Shown here piece by piece: positions 49,280-60,500 of a stretch of 64,000 nt of DNA. Position numbers and translations under genes: made by a program. The stretch comes from Timema cristinae. Taxonomy: Eukaryota; Arthropoda; Insecta; Phasmatodea; Timematidae. The stretch's first letter is position 1. Each line of letters opens with the position of its first letter. The DNA lies in NCBI GenBank assembly GCA_039000515.1, contig JBCFYV010000012.1, positions 84,377,784 to 84,441,783 on the forward strand. The letters run 5' to 3'. A model generated the notes under the pieces. The model had not been told where the DNA came from. It did no database searches and saw only the letters and a list, made by a program, of their open reading frames with translations.

Positions 49280-51134
49280 GTGAGTTTTCATTTGTTGATG
49301 GATTGAGCAGGAGATTGTCCAAATCCATTTTTTTTAATATTTTGAACATTTTATATACAATATTGAATAATTAAAAATGTACACTTTTAGTAAAAATGAA
49401 ACAACTCATAACTTGCACACATTTCTGGGTCTCAGGACACTTCACAAATCTAGGGTTTCATATAAAAATAATTAAAGTAGAGGGTCGATTATCTAAACTA
49501 ATAGGGAGCAAGGGTAGTTTGGATAGTCAAATTGTTCTGATAATCTAACACAAAACCAAATTTCAGTTTTATATCTTAAATAACACTAAGAATAATCATA
49601 AAACAATATAGGAAACTATGCCAATAAAAAACAATAAACATTGCAAAACATATTTTTATTATTAAATTTTTCAACTTGATACATAGTAGATCTTAAATAT
49701 ATCATACCATAATTAATTACTGTATTACATATCATGGTTTAAATTAGTAGGGATAGCCAGCACATTTACCTAGGTGATACTGGAGTAGAAATTGTTTAAA
49801 TATAATATTAAAAATGTTAATGTTATATCTAATTTTAAAATTATCTAGCCATTGGGCCACCTCATTTTTGAATAATGTTATATCTAAACAATTTCTACTC
49901 CAGTATCACCTAGGTAAGAGTGCTGGCTATCCCTACTAATTTAAACCATGATTTAGCCTCGTGCTCTATTCCACATAACCTCAATTCTGTATTAAATATA
50001 ACAAATTCTTGACAAAGATTCTTTCTAAAGTGAACAGTTAAGAAGGATATTTACAGTATCTAGAAAAGTATGCTAACAAAAGCAATCATTAATTTTTTTG
50101 CACCATTTTTGATTTTGTCTTTTTGCAGCTAAATCACGCAACCTTTTTAAAAGAAGTTAGGTTGGACAACTTTCTGTCTGATTTTCATACAACCATTGCA
50201 GTAGTTAAGGTTCAGTTGATTGACATTCGGTTAGTCAACGTTCTACTTTACCTGAAAAGATTAGTATTAAGTTATTACTAATGAAGTCACTGGTCAGCCT
50301 GTATCACATAAATAATCTACTCAAAGAAAAAATGGGGCCAAACTGCAAGGTCTACACGCTTACCAGACTTGTAGACAAACACACATCAATTGTCACATTG
50401 CTTGAAAATCCAACCACGGTAGATGTTTGTTGACAGAGCACAGTCTTAGCTCTGACCAAGTTACATCAATCATACTATACAATACTGTTCCATTGATTGC
50501 AGTACAATTTTAGTTCATTACAGTATGCCTACTGCACTCAACCTCTGACTACAGTATTGTAATTAGTTAATGTATTTGAAAGTAGTTTTTTTTTAAATAA
50601 TACATAAATTATTTGTTGCATAAAAATTTGTTACAAAAAAAAAATGCTAAATTTCAGTTCAGATAGGCTAAGTTCCATTGTATAACCAAAGTAAAGACAC
50701 CCTCTTGATATCAACCTGAGGTAATCAATGATTTCTTTATCCTTTCCCAACAGGCTTACTCATACCACTCATTTATATTTAAACAAACATTTTTTTAAAC
50801 TCAAAATTTAAGGATTGAGACAAATGCTTAAACCTACACAATCCAAGTAACAATACTCAACCTACAGTTATTGTCTTATCATATTCTATCCTGTACTGCT
50901 AATGAAAGATTCTGCTGGGCTATGGAAATTACTGGGATATGTTTTATTGTGTTTTAATTGTGAACTTTAGGGCCTACATTTTTCTGTCAAGTGTTTAGAC
51001 CTTTCATTTCTTTCCATCTCTTATTGTTTATTAAAGAGCCAATATACTTTAGAGCCTCAACAGGAACCTTGACCGGAATAGTGGTAAAGTACTGTAACAC
51101 TAATAAGTGTGTAACTGGTGTCATTCTTGCTTAG
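49280..51134 (+). other. Intron between bromodomain exons
   Basis: 1.9 kb, phase 1, GTGAGT to TTCTTGCTTAG. It holds the inverted-repeat MITE at 49731-49951. The stretch 50130-50560 has somewhat higher GC, but I see no gene in it. Confidence 0.8.
49731..49951. mobile_element. MITE with about 70-bp inverted arms
   Basis: ATCATGGTTTAAATTAGTAG through CTGGAGTAGAAATTGTTTAA is repeated in reverse complement at 49882-49951. The central phrase TTATCTAGCCATTGGGCCAC recurs at 55117-55136. Confidence 0.85.
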
Positions 51135-51268
51135 TGAATGCTGGCCTCACTGGTGTTGCTAAGGCCCTAAAGAAAATCTGCAGGGACGAATGCATCAAAA
51201 TTGAGATTTGCCCAGAATGCTTCCTTCATAACTGCAGGCACGGTGCCAAGGGATTCATCCGTGTGTGT
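51135..51268 (+). CDS. ZMYND8: Bromodomain end and linking zinc-finger exon of the ZMYND8-like gene
   Basis: The acceptor TTCTTGCTTAG|TG completes a codon with the T left at 49279 to give YNG-L-NAGLTGVAKALKKI, the same length as the matching ZMYND8 segment. It then reads CRDECIKIEICPECFLHNCRH and ends GFIRVC at the donor TGT|GTAAGT (51269), phase 0. The CPEC-x4-C pattern is the start of the small zinc finger that in ZMYND8 joins bromodomain to PWWP. Here the downstream pair of Cys is spaced differently from the human CEPC pair, with a single C at the exon end. The exon was defined by phase and homology; its open frame upstream is intron. Confidence 0.93.
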
Positions 51269-52703
51269 GTAAGTACAACATTCATACAGGTTTACAGGAC
51301 ACTCATCTTGACAATGAATAGTGTGTTTGACAGTATTTCTTTCACGCCTGTGGCTTTTACTGCCAGCTTCATTTAGTTAGTTTAAGTAAACATGGCCATG
51401 CTTCAAGGGGAACACCCTCAAAATCTTCAATATAGCATTAATTGGACCGATTATCATTAGTATTTTTAAGTCGAGTTGGCTAGAATCCAATATTTTATGA
51501 ATTCTAATCTTCACTTTACCTTCTCATCCTGAATATTGGAAAAAGTGATGGACCTAAGAGGATAAACAAATATAATAGATTATTAGAAATCGTAACTAAA
51601 TGTTAACATACTTTCTTAAAATCCTTTCATTATAATCTTCAATTATGTGATCATTGGTCTAGGACCTGTTGTAAAGTTCAGCCTATAATAATTATAAGTA
51701 GTTCAAAACCACCAATAAAGAAGTCTGATGATATAATGTTCATTATGATGATGATTGATGATGAATGATTGTAAGTAGGCTGATAAATAATTATTTTAAA
51801 TATTGAATGTCATGAGATGATGATGATGATGATGAATCACTTGTAAGTAGGCTGAAACAATTATTTTAAATATGGAATCTCTAAATGTCCTATCATTCTT
51901 TGACAATTTCCTATTTCTTCCTTTTGTTTTAAATCCTTTAGAAAGTTGTATTGCACACATGTACAAATATTGTATAAGAATTTCAAAATAAAACAAAAGT
52001 TTGTAAATAAATTATCTAAAAACTCAAAACTTTAAAATAACTTAAGAAGTTTTACATTTTAAATCTGGCTGTTATAACTTGTTATGACCTCCACTTTCCA
52101 AGCCTCTCTTACATTCATTGTCCATGTTGCTGCTGAATATGTGATAGTGAGTACAAAGTAAGCCCTGTGCAACGCTTCCATGCACTTCAAGGGCTCATAT
52201 CTTCTCCATAACAAGTCTCTTATACACTTATAGTAAAATTCTTCCTGATGTCCTCTTCTCATTAGAATACACAGGGCTACATTACTGAAATTCATGGTCT
52301 ACCTGATATATTTAATGAAATGCAAACCCTTGAAGTAAGCAATACAGATTGTAGAAAGATTCCATTTTTAAATATGATTTCCTGGGCAGACACAGTGCCA
52401 AGCAAAGAAGAAAACAGCTAAAATAGATTATTATTATTATTTATTAGCACCGCGTCTTACTACCCATTCGGGTTGTACGCACTTACGCTAATGTGTAATG
52501 GTAGGGTGATTGTGAGATGAAATGAAAGACCTACAGTTTAACGTGGAATCCGAACCACGGTGGAGGCCTGGCATTCCCCACATTCACAGCTAAAATAGAT
52601 AATTATATAGTGTATTGATAATATATATAATTTTTATAAGAGTTAATAGATAGCGTAGGAATAGTCAAGTACGGGACTGGCCTTAATATTCAATGTTTTA
52701 TAG
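51269..52703 (+). other. Intron before the PWWP exon
   Basis: 1.4 kb, phase 0, GTAAGT to GTTTTATAG. It contains an ATG/GAT microsatellite with a 70-bp local duplication (51725-51890; GTAAGTAGGCTGA occurs twice) and a truncated SINE (52429-52585). Confidence 0.85.
52429..52585 (-). mobile_element. 5'-truncated family A SINE with exact 15-bp target duplication
   Basis: ACAGCTAAAATAGAT flanks it at 52414-52428 and 52586-52600. On the - strand it keeps the family A body (CCACCGTGGTTCGGATTCCA) and the tail (ACCCGAATGGGTAGTAAGAC), then GCGGTGCTAATAAATAATAA. 5' truncation plus a duplication is the signature of LINE-driven target-primed insertion. It lies about 100 bases upstream of the PWWP exon acceptor. 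Confidence 0.92.
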
Positions 52704-52919
52704 AAAAGGCCCCACGTCCCGGTATGGGCTCGAATGACAGGATTTCCGTTCTGGCCCGCCAAGGCCATGGGGATCAAGGATGGGGGTGTGCAAGTGTTTT
52801 TCTTCGCAGACCACAACCGTGCAGTGGTACCACCTTCAGAAGTGTTCCTATACAGCCAGGACATCCCATTCCCCAACCAGCGCAACTCTCGCAAGCAGAG
52901 ACTAGAGGATGCTGTGGAG
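52704..52919 (+). CDS. ZMYND8: PWWP-domain exon of the ZMYND8-like gene
   Basis: The acceptor GTTTTATAG|AAA and the donor GAG|GTAAGT give 72 codons, phase 0 at both ends. The product starts KRPHVPVWARMTGFPFWPAK, where FPFWPAK is this family's form of the PWWP motif, and continues MGIKDGGVQVFFFADHNRAV and VPPSEVFLYSQDIPF, ending RLEDAVE. The Phe/Trp/Phe positions that form the methyl-lysine-reading aromatic cage in PWWP domains appear present (FPFW, VFFF). By family knowledge the domain binds nucleosomal DNA and methylated H3. GC content is far above that of the surrounding intron. Confidence 0.97.
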
Positions 52920-53873
52920 GTAAGTTTGGGGCTTTCTTTGTAGTAAACATTGTTAATAAGATACACCTGTTTTAATATAAATTCTTTACAAGACACGCAA
53001 TAACAGTGACGCATGTTGTTATAGACATTATTTATGAGATAAATGCAGAGAGGGAGTAAAAAAATACCATACATTTCGCTTCTGCGGGTTGTCTGGCTTG
53101 GCCACGCATCTCCAGTCCGGTTCTTTAACTTCCATGTCCTTCTGTCCTTGGTCCAACCATCTTGTCCGTGGTCTTCCAATAAGTCTTCTACCCTTCTCTT
53201 TGTTCTGTAAGGCTTTCATAGGCATTCTGTCCTCCATTCTCTTCTAACGGTATAACTTTTTAAACTATCCCTAATTATTTCATTCTTTTCTTTGCCCTGT
53301 ATCTTCTTGTTACATTCTCAATGCCTCTCAAGAACATCATCTCTGCTGCCTGCAATCTACTTAAATCTTTCTTCATCCATGTCCAGGTTTCAGAGTCGTA
53401 TTTCCACATTGGATGGTAATATGTCTTATATAACAAAGTTTTAGCCTCCCTTCCTATATTCCATCGCCAGATTATATCCTTAACTACATGGTATAATTGT
53501 CAACTCTTCCATATTCCTTGTCCTATTTCCTCCTGGATCTTACCTATTGCTGTAATCTTAGTTCCTAGATAGCAGAAATCTTCCACCTTTTCGAGATCCT
53601 TTCCATTTATACTTTCTTTGCTCGGTTTGTGTTTCTAACCACCTCCATCCTCTTTTCCACATCCATGTCCACTCCATATTGTTGCATCGCTCTGCCCATT
53701 TAACTAATTCTCTCTCCAAGTCCTCTTCAAACTCCTCCCAGGTCATGACATTGTCCGCATATGCCATCACCTTCAGTAAAAAATATACATACATAATAAT
53801 TTGATGTAAGAACACATTATTGATTCATCTGACTCGTCAATTCTTCCATTTTGTCAACATTTTATTTTACTAG
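52920..53873 (+). other. Intron after the PWWP exon, mostly LINE
   Basis: 954 bases, phase 0, GTAAGT to TTTTATTTTACTAG. Most of it is an antisense LINE fragment (listed next). Confidence 0.85.
53035..53815 (-). pseudogene. Non-LTR retrotransposon fragment (end of reverse transcriptase)
   Basis: On the - strand, 53758-53690 reads VMAYADNVMTWEEFEEDLER. This is the catalytic YADD motif with its second Asp changed to Asn. It is followed by a thumb region with frame breaks. Near 53240-53140 comes MPMKALQNKEKGRRLIGRPR, then TRWLDQ, the C-terminal GRPRxRW signature of LINEs. It is 5'-truncated and defective. It is a different copy from the one at 40880-42300 and antisense to the host gene. Confidence 0.8.
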
Positions 53874-54029
53874 GAAATGAAGCAATATCTCTATCAACTG
53901 ATGAAGAAAGACTACAAACTGAAGTTGGCTCCGTGCCAAACTCGGTACGACCCAAACAGAGATGAGGAACACAGGCAAATGATGTTACCTAACTATGTAG
54001 AGTGGGTGCCTCAAAAACGCCCTAGGACT
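53874..54029 (+). CDS. ZMYND8: Post-PWWP helical exon of the ZMYND8-like gene
   Basis: The acceptor TATTTTACTAG|GAA and the donor ACT|GTGAGT give 52 codons, phase 0 at both ends. The product is EMKQYLYQLMKKDYKLKLAP, then CQTRYDPNRDEEHRQMMLP and EWVPQKRPRT. The DAVE-EMKQYL join and the following P-x3-R-x-x-Y-x-P-N pattern match the helix and extension after the ZMYND8 PWWP domain. The open frame beyond the donor is intron. Confidence 0.93.
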
Positions 54030-54109
54030 GTGAGTACAAGATTGATAACATATTTTGATATTGATGGTGGATATTGAATTGAACTCATATTTTACTTAGT
54101 CTTCGATTT

Positions 54110-54660
54110 TATAATCTGACTGATATAATGGTCTCAAACTCAAAAGCCGTATAAGAACCGGCTGAATCCACACACTTGGGGTGTGCTGCGGGCCACAGCC
54201 TATACTAACATGTTTGTACATGGAACCTACTTAGTGTGTGCCGCTTAACCTTTCCTACTCAATCCTGTTCTCAATCCTGATCACACCACCAAGTGGTGTA
54301 CCCTGGGATCTGAGTAACCTGGCGGAGGTTGGGTTGAACCCCCAGTAGAAACCAGGTCAGGTGCACACGAGAGACAGGAGACTGGTCAAGGCCAAAACCA
54401 AGCGTGGAACAGGGTCTTGCCAGTTGGCTACGAGCTGGGTGGGCTGGGAGTGAGAGGATTGGTGATAATGAGCTAAGTCATAATCAGCACCCAAAGCCTC
54501 AGTTAGGGAAGGTTACCACCAAGAGAAGGCCTGCCTGAGGACCTATAAGCGGCAGCCTCACTATTCAGTCGAAGGCCCCGTTAGTCCTAGTAAGCCGGTG
54601 ACCTAAACAAACCCATACTCGAGAAACAAAGTAAAGTGCAGGATCGGGAAAATTGTTGAC
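54110..54660. other. GC-rich, probably transposon-derived block
   Basis: About half G+C in DNA that is otherwise near 30%. It has phrases such as GGGATCTGAGTAACCTGGCG, GAGACAGGAGACTGGTCAAG and GGCAGCCTCACTATTCAGTC. No long frame is open. It resembles a 5' untranslated part of a non-LTR element, but I cannot show that. Confidence 0.35.
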
Positions 54661-55154
54661 TTTTGTGCAAAACTATCAACTATTTACTCTAGCTACCATA
54701 TTTGGTGCGGGGCCTTCTAATTTTAATCAATAGTTACCTGAAACCATAAAAAAAAAGTTTAGTGGTTCAAAACAAACTTTTCTACAATAATTTTTGAACT
54801 GTTTATATGTTAATATTTTATAATAAAGGAAATTGATAAAACTAAAGAAAAAGGAAAAATAAACTACTAAGAATAAATTTGATGAAGAAAGCCCACCTAG
54901 GGAAAGAGGAAAAATGTGGGAAGAATCCAATGCACAAAGGTGACATCTTCTTCCTTTCTTCTGTCTTCTATAGTAGAAGTAGTCACAAACACATTTTAAC
55001 ACAAATAAAATAATATTTCGGCATTGTTGCCTTTATCAAACACAAAAAAGAAGATAGTACAAATGACACAAACAATGGATTACTCCATTTTATCAATTTC
55101 CTTTATTATAAGATTATCTAGCCATTGGGCCACCTCATTTTTAAACATTTTATA

Positions 55155-55740
55155 TGTTAACTAGATAGCTGTTGTCGCGGCTTTGCTCGCGTGGAAGTTG
55201 ATTATATACAAATATGAAAATATACATATGTATTTACAGATTAATTTAAAATATTACGTTACGTTGATGACCATAACTTGACTTCATATAAAAAAAAAAT
55301 GCAAGTCCGATACAAACTTTCACCTCCTTTTTCATCCCTTATTAAATAAAATTTCCAAAATTCCTGAAACACGTATTTATTTGTTTTACGTCAATAACCG
55401 AAATACAAAATTTTGTTTATGTAACTTTCAAAATGACGGACTTTCATTCATATTATCATCCCCTATTTTGACCCCTTTGGGGTGGAATTTTCTAAAATCC
55501 TTTCTTAGTGGGTGCCTACATAACAAAATAAATATACAGTCCGAATTTCATGCTTGTAGCCTTGATAGTTTGCGCTCGGCGATGATGAATCTGTCAGTCA
55601 GTCAGGACATGTTATTTTATAATATGTTAATATGTAACAATACTATCTACAGCTTTTATAGCTTAGACCTTTATAATTATATGTTAATATGTATCAATAC
55701 TATCTACAGCTTTTATAGCTTAGACCTTTGTATAGGTCCC
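55155..55740. repeat. Dispersed element with two 57-bp tandem units
   Basis: It opens with TAGATAGCTGTTGTCGCGGC, TTTGCTCGCGTGG, a phrase common at the ends of invertebrate repeats, and contains ATCTGTCAGTCAGTCAGGAC. At 55615-55735 two units of ATGTTAATATGTAACAATAC, TATCTACAGCTTTTATAGCT repeat with a 57-base period. The same unit occurs three times at 58551-58722. Confidence 0.7.
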
Positions 55741-56219
55741 ACAGCACTTCTTTGGTGCTGACTGACAGCTCACAGCTGATATCTGACAGCTCTGAAAAGT
55801 AACTAGACCAAATTATGTATCCCTCCGCCGAACCATATGATCTGCAAAAACATGTGTTTAGCAGCTGTCACTTCTGACAGTCAAATTTTAGGTCTCAACA
55901 AGAAACTTATATGACTTATTTTCTATATATTTCTATATATATGTAGATGGCCTAATATTAATTATTAATTTTTTCAAGAATATAATTTTTTTCTAAATAG
56001 AATTTAATCCCATATAAGTTTTTATTGTAATAAATAAATAAGTTTTATTTAAAAAAATCCAATTTTCTTATAAAAAATTATTTAGAAAATGATAAAAAAA
56101 ATCCAATTTTTTTGGTTAGTATTAATATTATTAACATTATAAATGTGAAAAATCTGAATATCTCATACTACACATAGAAAAAAACAATCAAAAATTTTTA
56201 AGAGTATTACAACATGTTG

Positions 56220-56537
56220 GTGACCTGATGCTATAGGGTTAAGGTGTCAGACTTCTGTACTGGGAGTCCGGGGTTCATTCCTCGGTCGCAGCACAAATTT
56301 ATTTGATTGCCAAACCCTTTCTTGACCTCTGACAAGATGTGTATTAATCAAAACTTGTGAATTGGTGGAATGCCAGGCCTCCACCGTGGTTCGGATCCCA
56401 TGTTAAACTGTAGGTCCTCCATTTCATTTCACAATCACCCTTCCTTTAAACATTAGCGTAAGTGCGTAGATCCCGAAAGGGTAGTAAGACGCTGTGCTAA
56501 TAATAATAATAATAATAATGATGATGATGATGATGAT
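56220..56537 (+). mobile_element. tRNA-derived SINE, family A, full length
   Basis: Head GTGACCTGATGCTATAGGGT, B-box GGGGTTCATTCCTC, body CCACCGTGGTTCGGATCCCA, tail CCCGAAAGGGTAGTAAGACG then CTGTGCTAA and (TAA)n(TGA)n. No clear target duplication. Confidence 0.88.
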
Positions 56538-57073
56538 AGATATCAGAAAACATTCTAAAGTAATTTAAAGTAAGGAGTGGTAATAAAGTTAAAACTTGGT
56601 ATATGGATTGATTGACTTTTAATATCCAAAAGATTGATTTTATTTTGCTTTTAATGAGCTACAAAATGTCATATATAAAAATTTTCAATAAATTTATATT
56701 AACGTAAATAGAATAAAAATATGGGTTTACGACAAGTCAAAAATTCACATAAAACATATTAAAATTTAGTAACAAAACTTTGATACAACAAATTAGTGAA
56801 AAAAAAAACTTAAAGATCTACAGTGTTGTAATTATGCTATAAAAGTGAATTTGTGGGTTATCATCTCCCAAAGAAGTGGTTAATAAAGTTAAGAAAATGT
56901 TCTTGTTACAACGTTTTTGAAGAATTAATAATTATTATATTTATAAAATATAATCCTTATCTTGGTTCAGTCAAGTGTTATCCAACGGGGTTCGCAAGAA
57001 CTTATATTGTTTTAATATTATGTCTATTTATAATGACTTTAAATAATTCAATAAACAAAAATCAATATCCTAG

Positions 57074-57310
57074 AAAATATGTTTAGGCCTATAAAATAAA
57101 TGACAATGACAAATCAAAAGCTATCCTAATTAACAAAAATCTATTTCAGATTCACTCCTCTTAAACAGTTGTTACAAAGTCAGTATCAATCAATATTTTA
57201 TAAAATATGTTTAGGCCTATAAAATAAATGACAATGCCAAATCAAAAGCTATCCTAATTAACGAATATCTATTTTAGATTCACTCCTCTTAAACAGTTGT
57301 AACAAAGTCT
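57074..57310. repeat. 128-bp tandem duplication
   Basis: AAAATATGTTTAGGCCTATA at 57074 recurs at 57202. The following sequence (AAGCTATCCTAATTAAC, CACTCCTCTTAAACAGTTGT) repeats with few changes. Confidence 0.88.
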
Positions 57311-58550
57311 CTAATAAAAATACAATAACTTATAACTTGAAGTCTTACCTGGTATTTATTTAATCAATACTGGAGAAAGACTCGCAAGTATTTTTATTTC
57401 ACTTCACATATTTTTTCGGAACATAAAAATTTTAAAACACGATCTTTAGCCTAGAGGGCAACACAACACAATCTTGGGGTTAAAAGATTTATTTTATAGT
57501 CTTGATAGACTTAAATTTTCGAATATTTACTGAGAAACACTCGTTTTTTTATTTTATCACACACTTTAATGTTATATTAGATAAGTAATTATTCAAAGAT
57601 CACCAAAAAACCGTTTATTTCCCGAGGATAATACGCTCACACACCAAAATAATATTCACAAAAGAACACACAGATTAATAAATAGCCGAATTAGTATTTA
57701 AAAAAGACACTGTACTATTCAAATTTGTAATAAAATTATTAACGGGTAGAAAAGACACGCCTAAATACAAATCAATAATACTCAACTATAAAATATTTTG
57801 TTCTTCAACTTGTTGATTCACGCACATGGTTTTATTAAATTTATTTTATACGATAATTCAATGTTATACTGCATTTTAAAATTGTTGGATTTTGGTTATA
57901 AGAATAACCGTTTTGTTAGTTGCTTAATATTGAAGTTTTCTTTTGCTGTTTAATTCAAATTAATTTTTAAAAGCAAGAGAACGTTAAAAGTGGCCTTGTT
58001 AAGCTGAAAATAAATATGGCCACTGAATAAAAGGTGCCGGTTGATGACGTAGAAAAAAGAGGACCGTTGTCCGTTACGCGGCAAAGGTATTAATACTCTT
58101 TGTTTACAAGATTTAAACTTTATATTATTTCACAAACATTTTGAATGTTCTTTCTTCTTTATTATTACAAACCATTTGTTTATGTTAAAGATATACGAGG
58201 GCAGCTATAAAAATATTAATAACTGAATATAATACCATTAAATGTAAAATTTCACGCTCTATTTAACCTGTTATTACCACAAGAGTTAAAAGATAAACTA
58301 AAATGAAATTACTAGACTTTTTTTTCTTTAATTTGATTATGGAAAGTAAAATTATACTGTAATCTTTGGGGAAGTATTGTTAATGGTGATTGATAATATT
58401 TTTAGTAATAATAATAGTAGTAATTAGCAAATAATTATTATTTCCAAATATGGTGACAAAAGTTTATTTTAGACAATGTTGGTGCGACTGATACCATCTG
58501 CTAGCTTCTGCTAGCTGTCATCGAAAACCATAGAAGTCGTAAGTCCACTG

Positions 58551-58722
58551 TAATTATATGTTAATATGTAACAATACTATCTATAGCTTTTATAGCTTAG
58601 ACCTTTGTAATTATATGTTAATATGTAACAATACTATCTAAAGCTTTTATAGCTTAGACCTTTGTAATTATATGTTAATATGTAACAATACTATCTACAG
58701 CTTCTATAGCTTAGATCTTTGT
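58551..58722. repeat. Three tandem 57-bp units
   Basis: TAATTATATGTTAATATGTA starts at 58551, 58608 and 58665. The units are nearly identical to the two at 55615-55735. Confidence 0.92.
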
Positions 58723-58921
58723 AACTAGTCAATTCAAGGATGACTATAAGTATTTAGAGTTAAATACTATCTAATTACACATTTCAATCTAGTAGGGATG
58801 TGCGAATTCCACTTTTTCAATTCAAATCAAATTTTAATTGAATATAAGAGATATTCTCCAAGCCAAATTGAAAGTTCAAACATTTTTTTGTCAATTCTAT
58901 ATTTGAAAAAATACTGTATAC

Positions 58922-59160
58922 TAGCATTCCAGCTTACTACCTGTTCATGTTATATGCTTATGTATTAATGGCACTAATGGGTTAGAGATTAGGGAGGCTA
59001 GATTTAAAGGAAATGCACCCACGTTTTTGTGGAGGGAGAGTGGTAAACCATTTAGGAGACACCACCCTCAGTGCACCTGGCTGGGATCAAACCTTGATCT
59101 CCGCATCTTAGGCAGTCTAATCTAACACGATATTAGCATGTTAGGCCACATGGCCACCGG
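58922..59160 (-). mobile_element. Old family B SINE
   Basis: Degenerate copy on the - strand: head CCGGTGGCCATGTGGCCTAA, B-box-like CAAGGTTTGATCCC, CACTCTCCCTCCACAAAAAC, tail ATAACATGAACAGGTAGTAA. Confidence 0.7.
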
Positions 59161-60319
59161 ATTGGGTATATTGGACAATTGTTTGTAATATTTCATTTTA
59201 ATCTGATAAATCAAGTTATCACAACATGCTAATTATTTCACATTTTTTTCATATGAATATTAATATGTCATGTATGTGACATCTCAGAATGGCAATAAAT
59301 GAACTTAAACTGATTATTTTAGCTGACAAATATTTTTACTGGCGAAACTCCCTAATTGTTGAAGCCAGGTTTTTTTTTTCAAGCAAAGTTGAAGCTGATA
59401 TTTGTTTCGAAGTTAAGTTGAAGTTTTGAAGTTTCATAGACCCCTATCATCTCATAACATCACAGCAAATCATAATTAATGTGTCTGAAGACAACATAAA
59501 CATACTTTAAATATATGACCTGAAAATTAATTAAATGAAAAGTCAGGCTTAAGTTTTTGATTGGAGTCTATCTAGGAATGAGTTTCTCATGAAGCTTCCG
59601 GCTATCGACCGAGTCAAGCTTAGGTTGAATACTGTATTGACCCGAAAATAAGCTGCCCCCGAATATATGCTGCACCCCAAGTTTGTAACCACAATATACA
59701 GTTCAAATAAACTCACTTACAAAGGAAAAACAATATTTATAGTTAAAATCAAATCAATCAAGATGGTCTGCCATTTTATCACTTCCGAATGTATTACACA
59801 CACTTAAACTATTTCACCAAAGAATAGCAGCTTTGATCAACATAATGCGATTAAATTTTTATAAGGTAAATAAATTCCACTTTGTCCCCTAAAGTAGTAA
59901 AAATATATACCATTAGAATGCATTGAATAAACTATATTAACTTGAAGGTTTTGGCAGCCATCTTTGTGTTGGCACGAATAAGATACACAGAAAGTCAAGG
60001 TTCGTCTATTTCAAGCGGCAAATAGCACCATGCATTTTGGCAATTAGTAACTATTTTGATATATATCAATATTACTATATGCACATCTTAAAGGTACAAA
60101 AATTGTACTTATTATCAAAGAGTGTGACTATAGGTCTGCATATTAAGGTTTTTTCTGGGAAAAAACTGCGTCTTATTTTTGGGTCATTATGGTAAATGAA
60201 TAATTTCAAAACCTAGTTGTTCTGATTTTGTGAAAGTATTTGCCCAAGAAAATAGAAATAGCAACTAAATGTTAAGTTTCTACATCCAATTTGATAAAGT
60301 AATTGCAATTATTAATTAA

Positions 60320-60500
60320 TAGAAAAGGATATTAGGAAAATTATAGAGCATAAATAAAAGTAAAAACACTTAACACATATTTACACACACGTTGATATTT
60401 TGAATATTATAGCATCGAAATATCGAAGTGTGTGTAAATATGTGTTAGTGTTTTTACTTTTATTTGTGCTTTACTATTTTCTTAATATCCCATCTTTTAT
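60320..60500. mobile_element. Fold-back MITE upstream of the large exon
   Basis: AGAAAAGGATATTAGGAAAA through AAACACTTAACACATATTTA and CACACAC is mirrored at 60426-60499. The arms are about 70 bases each around an AT-rich loop, ending about 180 bases before the exon acceptor. Confidence 0.8.

Noticed and set aside
52643..53179. 178-codon open frame on the - strand
   Set aside because: Covers the PWWP exon in antisense and intron on both sides; no homology to any family I know.
55381..55761. 126-codon + frame with an internally repeated IYSFYSLDL segment
   Set aside because: The internal repetition comes from the 57-bp tandem units.
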